64,000 bases of DNA from Microdochium bolleyi (Eukaryota; Ascomycota; Sordariomycetes; Xylariales; Microdochiaceae): contig KQ964261.1 of NCBI GenBank assembly GCA_001566295.1, positions 496,001 through 560,000 on the forward strand, in the 5' to 3' direction. Shown here in pieces: positions 10,757 through 20,247 of the stretch. The notes under the pieces were generated by a model that worked only from the letters and a program-made list of their open reading frames with translations, was not told the DNA's origin and made no database searches. A program made the translations under genes and the position numbers. Numbering within the stretch: position 1 is the first letter of the stretch; every line of letters begins with the position of its first letter.

Positions 10757-11525
10757 GGCAGCGGTTGGCGAGTTTCAAAGGCCTGGAGGCGGCTAGAGCT
10801 CGGCGACAACAACGTTGATGATGCTGGGGGCTGGACGGTAGCGTCTCGCAGCAAGAAAATGCAGGAGGCAGCAGGGACCGGCGTCGCGAAAGTCCTGTGC
10901 TGGCAGTGGATAGCTTTTGTAGCTTTGGAGGTGGAGGTGGAGGGATTGGAGTGTGGGAGCGCGGCGCTTCGAGAGAAGGCTGCGGGGATGCTCCGCCCTC
11001 GCTGCACGAAGGGAGCTGGCGATGCTGTTTGCGGAGATTTAGCCCGGCTAGCCGCTGTGGAGAAGCTGCGTCCGGTCCCCAACACTGCGACAGCACAGAA
11101 CCTTGTCCTCCGCCACCACCGCCTTCTGACAGCACGCCGTCTTGTCCAGTGTCCGTCTTTGGCATCGCGTCCTCCATCCGTCACATTGCCATCCTGAAGC
11201 CGATCTGGCGCTATGACTCGCCCACTCATCCAGACCGCTCGTCACACAACTCTATTCTCTTTGCATTCGCCCGACAATGGCCTTTGACCGGGACACAGAC
11301 AAGCCCGGCCCACTTCGGACCCTCAGGAATCCGACCGTCTCAGCATGACTCTCGGGCAACATCCCGGTCTTCGATCCAGACAGTGGTAGCAACAGAGGGC
11401 CACTCGATGACGACGCCCGTGGTTTGGCCTGCACGGTCTGCACTCGAGTGTGTGCTGGACGGCAAGATGCCCTGCTTACAATGAGGACTCCATGACGGCA
11501 GCTCAACGGTTCATGATCTTTGCAC
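10757..11525. other. Intergenic: transporter promoter and 3' side of the 2EXR gene
   Basis: No supported gene. A plus-strand 195-codon frame (10897-11484) is low-complexity and has no recognisable features; I regard it as non-coding. Confidence 0.5.
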
Positions 11526-12788
11526 CTAGGGCGAAACTCTATCGTGACTTCCATCTACCCGATCGTACATACCCGATGCTGAGGGCGCCCCACGCCGCGC
11601 CCAGACCTTGTCCCAGTCCGTCTCCCTCAGACACAACGACACCCATGGTTCCGCGGCCGTGCCTGGCAGGCCATACTCGGGAGTGCAGACGCCATGGCAG
11701 GGGATGGTGAACCTGGCTGGCAGCGTCCTCGAGAACGGGTCGACTGCCTGCTCTTTGAGGCTCAGGCACCAGATTGCAACATCTCTGGCCAGCTGCATAG
11801 GCCTCCCGTCCTCGCGCCCATGGTGTCCTGGGTCGAGGGTGAACATAAAGTCGTCCCAGTACGGGGCATCAAACGGGCTTTCGGCGGCACACGCAAGCTC
11901 TCCCAAGCGATAGTAAATAGCCGAGCTTTGCACAATCTCAGACGGTCTCAGCACCTGGTAGATCGCAAAGTCGTCGTCGGCAGAGGCGGACTCGAATGGA
12001 GCGGCTCCGTCCTTGTCTAGCGCGCATTTGATGTCCTCCATCTTCTGGGCCTTTGATGCAGTGTTTGATGATACTGGAGGACAAAGTCCTACAGCTCGCG
12101 GCTTCCGCGCAACTCTATATTGTGTCTGTCTCCGTTCCCTGGGTGAGTTTATGGTGACCGTAAGCGTCTGCAGCGAGCTGCTGCTTTGCTCTTGGACGAT
12201 GGCGTCAGCCAGGGTCCTCAGGTTCCTGGACATCCATACCGCATACTCGACACTGACATGCCGGACCGACATGCAGGCTCCCAGGAACAAAGGCTCCGTG
12301 TTGGTCATGGCATCGCGATGCCACCGCCAGGTCTCGGCCCACTCGAGTACATCACACTCTGAGTGGAACGGCCGGACCAGAGGTGCCTCGCACATCTTGT
12401 CGAGACTCTCGTTGTTGTCCAGCCGCTGCCCACTGGCGACATCCCAAGGCTTCAGAGCCAGCCATTTGACAAGCTCGCGGTCGACCCGCAGGGGCTCGCG
12501 GTACTGCTTGATCAGCTCGCTCCGGGCCTCGCTGTTGACGAGGAGCACGGCGGGGATGTTGCGGCTCGGCGCGGCGGCACCTTTGTGTTGCTGCTGGCTG
12601 TCCGGCACCACGTTGTAGTGCATCCACCAGTCCAGGTTCGAGGCCCAGTTCCACGCGTCCAGGTCCTGCTTGAGCCGCACGGGGATGGTCCGTCGCGGGG
12701 CCGCGAAGCGCCAGACGCGCAGCCGGAGCTCAGCTGGGAGCCGGGCGAACTGTGGGAAGCACGCTGCAGTCGGCTGGTCTGATGTCAT
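11526..12788 (-). CDS. 2EXR domain protein of unknown function
   Basis: Single-exon gene of 420 residues starting at a genuine ATG. The N-terminus (FPQFARLPAELRLRVWRFA, shortened) is the signature of the 2EXR domain, very common and expanded in filamentous ascomycetes; an LLVNSEARSE motif typical of the same family follows near residue 105. The remainder has no recognisable domain. 2EXR proteins have no established biochemical role; the F-box-like leading segment has led to suggestions of protein-interaction functions, which is inference. It is tandem with rpa43 on the same strand, 475 bp downstream of that gene's stop. Confidence 0.75.
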   Translation of the reverse strand: MTSDQPTAACFPQFARLPAELRLRVWRFAAPRRTIPVRLKQDLDAWNWASNLDWWMHYNVVPDSQQQHKGAAAPSRNIPAVLLVNSEARSELIKQYREPLRVDRELVKWLALKPWDVASGQRLDNNESLDKMCEAPLVRPFHSECDVLEWAETWRWHRDAMTNTEPLFLGACMSVRHVSVEYAVWMSRNLRTLADAIVQEQSSSSLQTLTVTINSPRERRQTQYRVARKPRAVGLCPPVSSNTASKAQKMEDIKCALDKDGAAPFESASADDDFAIYQVLRPSEIVQSSAIYYRLGELACAAESPFDAPYWDDFMFTLDPGHHGREDGRPMQLARDVAIWCLSLKEQAVDPFSRTLPARFTIPCHGVCTPEYGLPGTAAEPWVSLCLRETDWDKVWARRGAPSASGMYDRVDGSHDRVSP

Positions 12789-13263
12789 GATTGCGCAGTA
12801 AAGGCGGGTCTCCTTGATATTTGATCCTCGGCAAGTCGTACAAAGAGTTCACTCGAAGGTCAGCTTGTCGTGATGTTGAAGCACGGGAGGGAAGTGGGGC
12901 CCCTGGATGGCATGTCCGGCCGGCGCCGAGGTCGGTAGGGCCAACAGCGCCGGTGTTCTCCAAATCTCCACCCTAAAAACAGGAGCAGACAATCATCCTG
13001 CTTGACACTTTCCGTCGCGGTTCATTCGTAATGTGGCGACCGCGAGGAACGATGTAGCTTGACTTGGATCTCGAGATATGTACAAAACTCAACACAACGG
13101 TCAACACCGCTTAACGCCGGGAGAAGCACGCACAACGACACCTGGCTCTACTTCGCAGGCCAGCAGCAGCTTTCCGGCCGCGCCCGCGCCCTCTATGCTG
13201 CAAATTGCAACAACTCTTCCTGTCTTCTACAGTCTGGCCGATCAGATGCAAGCACAAGCCAGC
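12789..13263. other. Intergenic between rpa43 and the 2EXR gene
   Basis: 3' side of rpa43 and promoter of the 2EXR gene. Nothing else recognised. Confidence 0.5.
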
Positions 13264-14799
13264 TCAGTCGCTCTCGTCCCCGGCGGCAACAGTGCCCTTG
13301 TACTGCACCGCGCGCTGCGCCTCGTCCTCCTCGTCCTTGAGCGGGTCGGCAGCGAACCTGGTTGTCGCGAAGTCCGGGATGCGCCTGATCTGGCGCTGCA
13401 GGTACCCACCCGCGAGGTGCTTCTTGCGCCGCCGGGCCTCCGCGCGCTCGTCGAGCACGCGCGCCAGCTCGTCCTCCTCGTTCAGCATGGTGCCCTCAAT
13501 GGAGAGGTAGCCGTGCGTCTCGGACGAGCCGACCTCGTAGTTCTTGATCCGGAAGGGGAGGGTTCCGGTGACTCGCGCGCCGCTGGCATCGACCCAGTAG
13601 CCTGTCGTGTGCAGCTGTTCCGTCTCGCCGTCTGCGCCTTCTTCTCCCTGATTGGCGTTCTCGTTGAACGGGTCTGGTGTGGAGTCGCTCGCGGTCTTGC
13701 TATTCTTACTTGACGACATGAGGTCGACCCACCGCCAGCCTTCGGGCAGTCGGCTCGCTTCTATGGAGGCGTTGAACATGTCGAAGCAGATTACACCCAC
13801 GAAGCCCTCGCTCTGCAGGTTGATCTTGCCCTCCATCCAGGCGCCCCTCGTGGGCCGGAAGATGTCGACCTCGGCCGTAAACCAGCCGAAGGCTACTGCG
13901 TACTCGGCAATCGACTCGAGCAGGGCCACGTCCTCCATGCCGCTGTTCTCGGTGAGCGATTTGGCGCCAGGGCGCTCGCCGAGGCGTGGGTTCCGGTAGG
14001 CAAGCAGGATGCCCTTGAGGTCCGGCACGTATCGGTTCACGAGGAGCTTGAGGTGTTGGTCCGCATATCCCTCGAGGGGCTCTGTCATGCCTTGTGGGAA
14101 GAGCGGGAGGTAGAGTGAGACTGTCTGTGTGAAGAACGGAAACTTCCGGTCCGCTGATGATGTGTTGAGTGTCGATGTCGCTTTCGAGGTGGATGAGGAC
14201 TTGGACTTGGAGCTTTTCTTGGTTTTCTTGGCGACGGGTGTCGAGTCGATGTCCATGGCATCGCCATCGGCCTCAGCCGCCTCCTTCTCCTCAATGGCAG
14301 CAGCTTCGGCCGCCGCCGCCGCTATCGTGTCGTGGTCTTTGCTCTTTCGCTCCCGCTTCTTTTTCTTCTTTGTAGGCTCTTCAACAGCAGGAGCCTCAAC
14401 TGCGGGCTCCGGTTGTGACTCCGGTACGGCTGTGTTCTTGCTCTTCTTGGATTTCTTCTCCTTCTTGACAGTTGGTGCTTCGCTCTCGACCACGTCCATC
14501 GCGGCATCAGGCTCGACCACCTGCTCTGCGCCCTTCGTCCGAGACCGCTTCTTGTCCTTCTTCTTCTTGCCTTCTGTTGTCACATCGTCGACGCCATTTA
14601 CTGCCGGGGCCGGGCCATCGTCGCCAACATTGTCTGCAATTTCTTGCCTGGCCTTCTTGCTCTTGCGCTCGCTGCTGTCGATGGAGGCATCGGGCTCGCG
14701 GTCCCGCTTCTTGGTCTTGTGCTCCTTCTTGGCCTTCTTGCTCTTCTTGTCGCTGCCGGGCGGCAGGACCGGTGGTGCGTCCGAAACCATGGCCGACAT
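13264..14799 (-). CDS. rpa43: RNA polymerase I subunit RPA43
   Basis: RPA43 forms the RNA polymerase I stalk with Rpa14 and contacts initiation factor Rrn3, in the nucleolus. Single exon, 511 residues from the first in-frame ATG at 14799 (the frame is open further upstream but without ATG). Residues 1 to about 215 are a Lys/Ser-rich disordered extension with many basic clusters (KKSKKAKKEHK, KKKKKRERK), suited to nucleolar targeting. The conserved core follows: RKFPFFTQTVSLYLPLFP, then a SHS2/Rpb7-like fold and an OB part with EVDIFRPTRGAWMEGKINLQ and FVGVICFDMFNASI. A C-terminal YWVDASG...LPFRI segment matches the family. The basic extension is longer than in yeast Rpa43 (326 residues) but common in Pezizomycotina. 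Confidence 0.88.
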   Translation of the reverse strand: MSAMVSDAPPVLPPGSDKKSKKAKKEHKTKKRDREPDASIDSSERKSKKARQEIADNVGDDGPAPAVNGVDDVTTEGKKKKDKKRSRTKGAEQVVEPDAAMDVVESEAPTVKKEKKSKKSKNTAVPESQPEPAVEAPAVEEPTKKKKKRERKSKDHDTIAAAAAEAAAIEEKEAAEADGDAMDIDSTPVAKKTKKSSKSKSSSTSKATSTLNTSSADRKFPFFTQTVSLYLPLFPQGMTEPLEGYADQHLKLLVNRYVPDLKGILLAYRNPRLGERPGAKSLTENSGMEDVALLESIAEYAVAFGWFTAEVDIFRPTRGAWMEGKINLQSEGFVGVICFDMFNASIEASRLPEGWRWVDLMSSSKNSKTASDSTPDPFNENANQGEEGADGETEQLHTTGYWVDASGARVTGTLPFRIKNYEVGSSETHGYLSIEGTMLNEEDELARVLDERAEARRRKKHLAGGYLQRQIRRIPDFATTRFAADPLKDEEDEAQRAVQYKGTVAAGDESD

Positions 14800-16235
14800 G
14801 CTTGTGGTTGTGACAGCCCGCTGTGGCTCAGATATCGGTCGGTGCAATGCTCCGTACTGGTCGCTAAGTCGGATGGACCAGTGTCCGGTGGAATTGGGTC
14901 GCTGTGTAGGCTGGGAGCTCTCACGTTGTGCGATCGGCGCAGCTGGTGTTGCTGCTGCGAGAACCAAAAAAATTTAGATACGGGACGGCGATAAGAGAGG
15001 CAGCTTCAATTGCAGCCGGGAAAGAGCGACGCATGCAGGCAGCCCCAGTTTTGCTGGTTGAAATTTTAGTGGGGCAGGCGGCGCGCCAATCACGATGCGG
15101 CAGACGGCCCCATCCATCCAGGAGCGGCATCATGCCCAACCAGAAGTCCAACATGGAAGACTTCAAACTTGCCGAAATACCAGGTCAGAGTTATTTCCAA
15201 CATTCTTGTGCTATTTTTGGGGCTATCTACCTTGAGCACTGAACTTAGTGTGGATGGCAGTACTCATGTACATCGACTGATGTAGAAGGTTTTGCAGAAA
15301 TAATTAATACTCTGTATTGTGTATTCAGATGCATTTATTCAAACTATCACTTCGTTGTCTGCTTGGAATTATCGCATTTCCTCTGGCTTTACGCAGTGTG
15401 CATTCTACTGTTGGTTCATGGAGACTGCGAGATCGACAATGGGTTGGGACCGTGCGACGCTGCCGCACACCCTCCACGCTCGGGGACGAGACAGCCACGA
15501 TTCTCATTTACTTGGTACCGTTTTAATCCACGTTTGTCTCTTCTGTGGGAACCCCTTATGTCTACCACTAAACTCTAGCATATGGACTCCATATTGGGAG
15601 CTACTGCACGGTTGTGAATCATATGTTCCCATCGATCAACTCGACGATAGGTCCCAACCCCGGCCATCGAGATGATGCAGTAATGAGCTGCTGGAGTCTG
15701 AGTTGGCAGCCATGGAGCACATCACAGTCATGCTATCCCAGATTGATGTGGTAATGGTGCAACCAAATGCAAGCGAGGCGAGGACAAAGATCGTAGTGGC
15801 GGAGGCCAGTACCAATGCCGAGTTTCTGGTAGCAGATCCATGAATGCCATCCATCTGGGTCGGGTAGAAACCCGCTCGTCGGAGGAAGCAGTTCCAGGAG
15901 CACCGCGGTCAACCGGTCTGTCCCTCGCATTCGGTAATATTCCACGGGTAGGCTGGCCATCATAGACATTTTATCGGAAAACGTAGTCTTGAGACAGCTG
16001 GCGGGTATTTAGTCTGCCCCTCCTCCCTGCGTCCCGAGTCCTCTGCTCTTCCTCCAGCTCTCCTTCCCGATCACCTCGTGCTCTCGCTCACACTACCAAA
16101 CCAAAGTCTCTTGCCCAGACATACGTTTGCTGCTGAGCTCACCAAGACAAAGTGCTCCCGAGTCGGACAGCTCCCACCACATTCCACACAACCTACCACC
16201 TCCCTGTCTCCGAGGTCGTCATCAAAGCTATCAAG
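14800..16235. other. Divergent intergenic region, rpa43 / KVRF protein gene
   Basis: A 1.4-kb divergent promoter. AT-rich stretch at about 15180-15330. The last 230 bases are CT-rich leader sequence of the next gene. A 36-codon ATG frame at 15132 is present but lacks support as a gene. Confidence 0.5.
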
Positions 16236-17426
16236 ATGCATTTCTTCAAGAAGAGCGTTGATATGCAGGACTCGGGAGGTCATTTCGAGAACAACAGACG
16301 CAAGCTCGAGTGGCTTGCAAGCCTCCCTCCTCAGGAGCTGGACGCTCAACTGCCACAAGCTCACCAGAAAACAACCGCGGCACTGTTCCCGCAACCACGC
16401 GTCAAGCAGCAGCGAGCTGGTCAACCAGAAGGCCAGACACAAACTCGCATTCGACTCACACAGATGAAGTCTGTCTCAAACAATCCACAAACACAATATG
16501 GCGACTCGGAGGGCGATGAGGACGCTGTCACAGCAAGCTATGACATCCTCGAAACAGAAGATAGCGACTACGACCTCCTCGAAGCAGAAGACAGCGGTTG
16601 TAGCTTCCGCGAAGAAGAAGATGACGAATATGACCAAGACAGCGGCTACGAGTCTTCCTCTCCACAACACAAAGACGAGACTCACGCCATGAACCCAACA
16701 AGGGACACAGCTCCACGACGCTCGACTGTCAAAAAGGTCCGGTTCATCCTACCCACTGAATCACCAATTCCACCGCCACCACAAACACGGCCACGACCTG
16801 GGCAAGGCTCGCCCAGACGTCTTCGGCCTATTCTGAAATGCTCATCTGTATCGAACATTGACGACTTCTACGGAGAAGAGATTCTCGACGCATACTACAG
16901 AGGGCAGGAGGAATGTGCCTCCACATCGAGCACTCCCAAACTTCCAAAACACGCAGAGGAGAACCAAAACTCTGTCCAGAAGGCGGCAGGCGTGCCACAA
17001 GCAGTTTCTGCAACTTCCACTCAAACAAGCCTCGACTCTGATACGGAGCCACGCAATCTAGCGGTCGAGGCTGCCAAACACGCTGTTGCTCGTCACCAAA
17101 AGAGGAAGACGGACACTGCTCACCTGCCGCAGCCAGCGGTTCATTCCAAGCAGTCTGGGCTTGCTGCCGTGGCCAAAAAGGTCCTGTCCAGAGCTGGCCG
17201 TGGCTGCCGGGCGCCTCAAGGCGGCTACAAGAACAAATACACTCTCCGCAAGGAAACCCTCGAGGACTGGTTCTACGACGAGCACGAGAGCGACGTCGAC
17301 AGCGACGACGAAAACAGCAGCAAAGTATTCGTCCGACAGGAGACCAGTCAAGACGTCGGCCAGCACAAAATCGGGGCCTTGCCGGGAGCCTGGCCCAGCG
17401 ACTCCAGCCTGGGTACCAACATCTAA
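16236..17426 (+). CDS. Unknown acidic protein with a KVRF (PP1-docking) motif
   Basis: Single exon, 396 residues from the ATG at 16236, preceded by a CT-rich leader. No recognisable globular domain. Residues about 85-145 hold imperfect acidic repeats (DILETEDSDYDLLEAEDSG and a following EEEDDEYDQDSGYE). At residues 166-170 is KKVRF, a full match to the RVxF motif that docks regulatory proteins on protein phosphatase 1, followed at once by ILPTESPIPPPP. A conserved-looking patch NIDDFYGEEILDAYYRGQ lies at about 207-225 and a basic region with YTLRKETLEDWFYDEHE near 340-355. The composition predicts a largely disordered, probably cytosolic or nuclear protein. Function is unknown; PP1 binding is an inference from the motif. 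Confidence 0.7.
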   Translation: MHFFKKSVDMQDSGGHFENNRRKLEWLASLPPQELDAQLPQAHQKTTAALFPQPRVKQQRAGQPEGQTQTRIRLTQMKSVSNNPQTQYGDSEGDEDAVTASYDILETEDSDYDLLEAEDSGCSFREEEDDEYDQDSGYESSSPQHKDETHAMNPTRDTAPRRSTVKKVRFILPTESPIPPPPQTRPRPGQGSPRRLRPILKCSSVSNIDDFYGEEILDAYYRGQEECASTSSTPKLPKHAEENQNSVQKAAGVPQAVSATSTQTSLDSDTEPRNLAVEAAKHAVARHQKRKTDTAHLPQPAVHSKQSGLAAVAKKVLSRAGRGCRAPQGGYKNKYTLRKETLEDWFYDEHESDVDSDDENSSKVFVRQETSQDVGQHKIGALPGAWPSDSSLGTNI

Positions 17427-18183
17427 GGGGAAGAAGAACGCGACCGTCGAATCTCACGGACAGATCTTCGGAGGACAATCCCGCGTCATCCCCGACCGCA
17501 GGCTGGATGTCGGAATGAGGGCGCGACACATGAACATAAGCGTAGCGTATCTTGTCTGTTTACAATGAGGATATCTCACCAATGCACTGCAATTCTGCGT
17601 CGTCAATCAACGTCCAACAAATGAGCCCTGCATGTGCTGTATGTTGGTGGTGTGCAGGGTTCCCCGCAGAATCCCGCCGAAGCCGATGGTTCGTTGGCGT
17701 CAGCAGCGCCTGCATGTCTTGGTGCATTGTGCGTTCTGGGTTCTGGAAGCCGGAGTCGAGGACCCTGCAAGGCGCTCCAGGTCGTGGTGCCGAACCGCGA
17801 CTCGCTCCTTTCTTTCCCCGGCCCGGCGGTGCTGCTTCCCTCTCGATCCGGTACCCCCGGACTCCAACTTTCCGTCATCTACCCTCCTCCTGCCCCCTTC
17901 CGCTTTTCTGCGCTGCCGAGTTCTTCAGATCTCCCCAATCGCTTGCACAGTCCCTCCTCGCCTGTACCTCCTATCCAATCGGGCTCATCCGGATCACCTC
18001 GCCCATATTCACGCAACAAGACCCCTCGACTTGCGACAAATTTCCAGCCTCGGCCGCCCCGCCACACCTCGACACCCCGCACCTGCCATTTCGCAACACT
18101 GCCGAACCGTCGCACTTGCGCTCCGAAGCACGCACACGGCCCGCAGCGTACTGCTCAGCAGCCTGTCTGCAACCGCTGATATC
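17427..18183. other. Intergenic / upstream region of the riboflavin gene
   Basis: No separate gene. The frame of the downstream GTP cyclohydrolase is open from an ATG at 17632 through 18183 without a stop, but the predicted sequence is Arg/Pro/Ser-rich with no conserved look, so I treat it as leader and promoter. Confidence 0.5.
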
Positions 18184-19450
18184 ATGGCCACGCCGGGCCA
18201 GACCACGCCCAGCAAGGAGTGGCCGCAGGAGACGGCTGACCTCCCGCCCTTTTACTCGCCTCAGTCACAGCCCGTTCGCGACCACGAGATCGAAACACAC
18301 GCCTCCCGCCTGGCCCGCGACGAGATCTCCCTTTCAGGCCCCGCAGGCGCTCATGGCTCGCCTGCAAGTAACTCCTCACATGCGTCATCCGAGACCTCGT
18401 CAGACCATGGTGTCCAGCTACCACCACCTTCGCTTCTCTCGCCGGCTTTCACGCCACCACAAACCCCCGGAACCGCCACGCCAACGACGGAGCAGCTCCG
18501 TGCCGTGCCGGTAGACTCAAGCATCCCGTCTGGAGGATGCGGAAACAAGCGCCCGCGACTTCTTCAGACCCTGCCCGAGGTGCAATGCATCGTGCGCGCA
18601 CGCATTCCTACAGTCGCTGGCACGGAGATGTTCCTCCACTTGTACACCAACAATGTCGACAACAAGGAACACCTCGCCATCGTGTTTGGCAACCACATCC
18701 GGAGCAAGTCTCTCGATGCGCCGCGCGAAGGCGAGACAGAAATGGACCGTATGATCAGAGGTGCTTACACTGGTCGTCTGTTTCCCGGACGGATGAGGAG
18801 CGGCATGATGAGTGGTGCTGCGAGTTCTGAGGACGCAGAGCCTGCCGAGACGCCGACCGGCCCGCCCCTCGTGCGCATCCACTCGGAGTGCTACACTGGA
18901 GAAACCGCATGGTCAGCTCGATGCGATTGTGGAGAGCAGCTCGACGAGGCGGCACGGCTCATGTCCTTGCCAAGCAACAAAAACGGCGGCATTGTCATCT
19001 ACCTGCGACAGGAGGGACGCGGCATCGGGCTCGGCGAGAAGCTGAAGGCATACAACTTGCAAGATCTAGGCTCCGACACAGTTGAGGCGAATCTTCTGCT
19101 AAGACACCCGGCTGATGCTCGGAGCTACGGGCTGGCCACTGCGATGCTGCTCGATCTCGGCCAGGAAGAGGTGCAGCTGCTGACAAATAACCCGGATAAG
19201 ATCCGCGCTGTGGAGGGACCGAACCGCGAAGTGCGTGTCACTGAGCGGGTGGCTATGGTCCCGTTAAGTTGGAAGGGCAAGGGAGGTTTCCGGAGTAAAG
19301 AGGTCGAGGGCTACCTCAAGACCAAGGTGAGTCGGCAGCCGTTCTTGGCCCGATCAGGGTATAAAATCATCACGAGCCGAACACTAATATATTCCTCTGC
19401 AGATTGAGAAGATGGGACACATGTTGGAAATGGGCGGTATGCCGTCCTAG
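18184..19450 (+). CDS. rib1: GTP cyclohydrolase II, first step of riboflavin synthesis
   Basis: Converts GTP to 2,5-diamino-6-ribosylamino-4(3H)-pyrimidinone 5'-phosphate, formate and pyrophosphate; cytosolic. Exons 18184-19326 and 19403-19450 (intron GTGAGT...TGCAG, 76 bp) give 396 residues. The enzyme core starts near residue 133 (EVQCIVRARIPT). Zinc ligands are Cys236, Cys247 and Cys249 in SECYTGETAWSARCDCGEQL; the catalytic/substrate loop EGRGIGLGEKLKAYNLQDLG follows, then NNPDK. There is no DHBP synthase domain, as expected for the fungal monofunctional enzyme. The first 130 residues are Ser/Pro/Thr-rich and disordered. The last 15 residues lie in the tiny second exon. Start chosen at MATPGQ; the frame is open upstream to 17632. 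Confidence 0.93.
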
Positions 19451-20247
19451 AGATTCGGCATTTGCTTAAGCGTTTGCGGAGCACAACAAGGATATATGTC
19501 TGTCGAAGCTCTGAGGCCCGTTTGAAGACATTGTTTGGGGCATCCAGTCGTATCTGCGACCGTTGACGAGTCACACATAAACCAATGTATACACAATATA
19601 CCCTTTGCATCCACTGTGGCCGCTTGTACTCGGTATGACGAAGGTTTGGCCAGTTGGGAGTAAGACTCCTTTATTCTGAGTATATTTCGGTGCGTAGGAA
19701 GGCATGCCACAGAGAGAACCCCCAACTACATTCTACACAGAGATTCTGCCGTGGTTCTCAACACGATTGAAGACCGACAGCAGTCACACTCACGGCTTGG
19801 CGGCTCGACTGGACCTGGACCCCCACCCCACATTTGATCGGTGATGCAAGGGTCCTGCGCGGGACCCACAGTGAGACACCAGCGACGCGCTTGTGACAGC
19901 GGGTTTCTTGAGTGGCCGCGCGCGCCGGGGCTCCAGGGCCCAGGTTTTCAAGATTGGACGAATTCTGCGGACGTCATTTTCAGATCCAAATCTCCTCCCC
20001 CTGCCTTTCAGACCTTCGCCCACCAGCCGGGAAACCTGTCGAGGACCAGGCGCACCTGCATCGCGAAATATCACCTTGTGAGGGAAGCACCTGCCTGTCA
20101 GGCCCAGGCAAAGTTCCAGTGCCGTCCATTCGAGCTTTCCTCAAGCCTCACGAAAAGTTCTCGACAGCACTCCTCGGATGCGCCGTAGCACCACGCCCCC
20201 CCCTCGAGGCCCATGATCGCCTGAGACGCCGCCCTTTATCAGCAGCC
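19451..20247. other. Intergenic between rib1 and the coilin-like gene
   Basis: Nothing recognised apart from presumed 3' UTR and promoter sequence. Confidence 0.5.

Noticed and set aside
10897..11484. 195-codon plus-strand frame between the transporter and 2EXR genes
   Set aside because: Low-complexity Gly/Pro/Ser sequence, no motif and no leader or splice context.
15132..15242. 36-codon ATG frame upstream of rpa43
   Set aside because: Short, no clear promoter or splice structure, and no conserved features visible.
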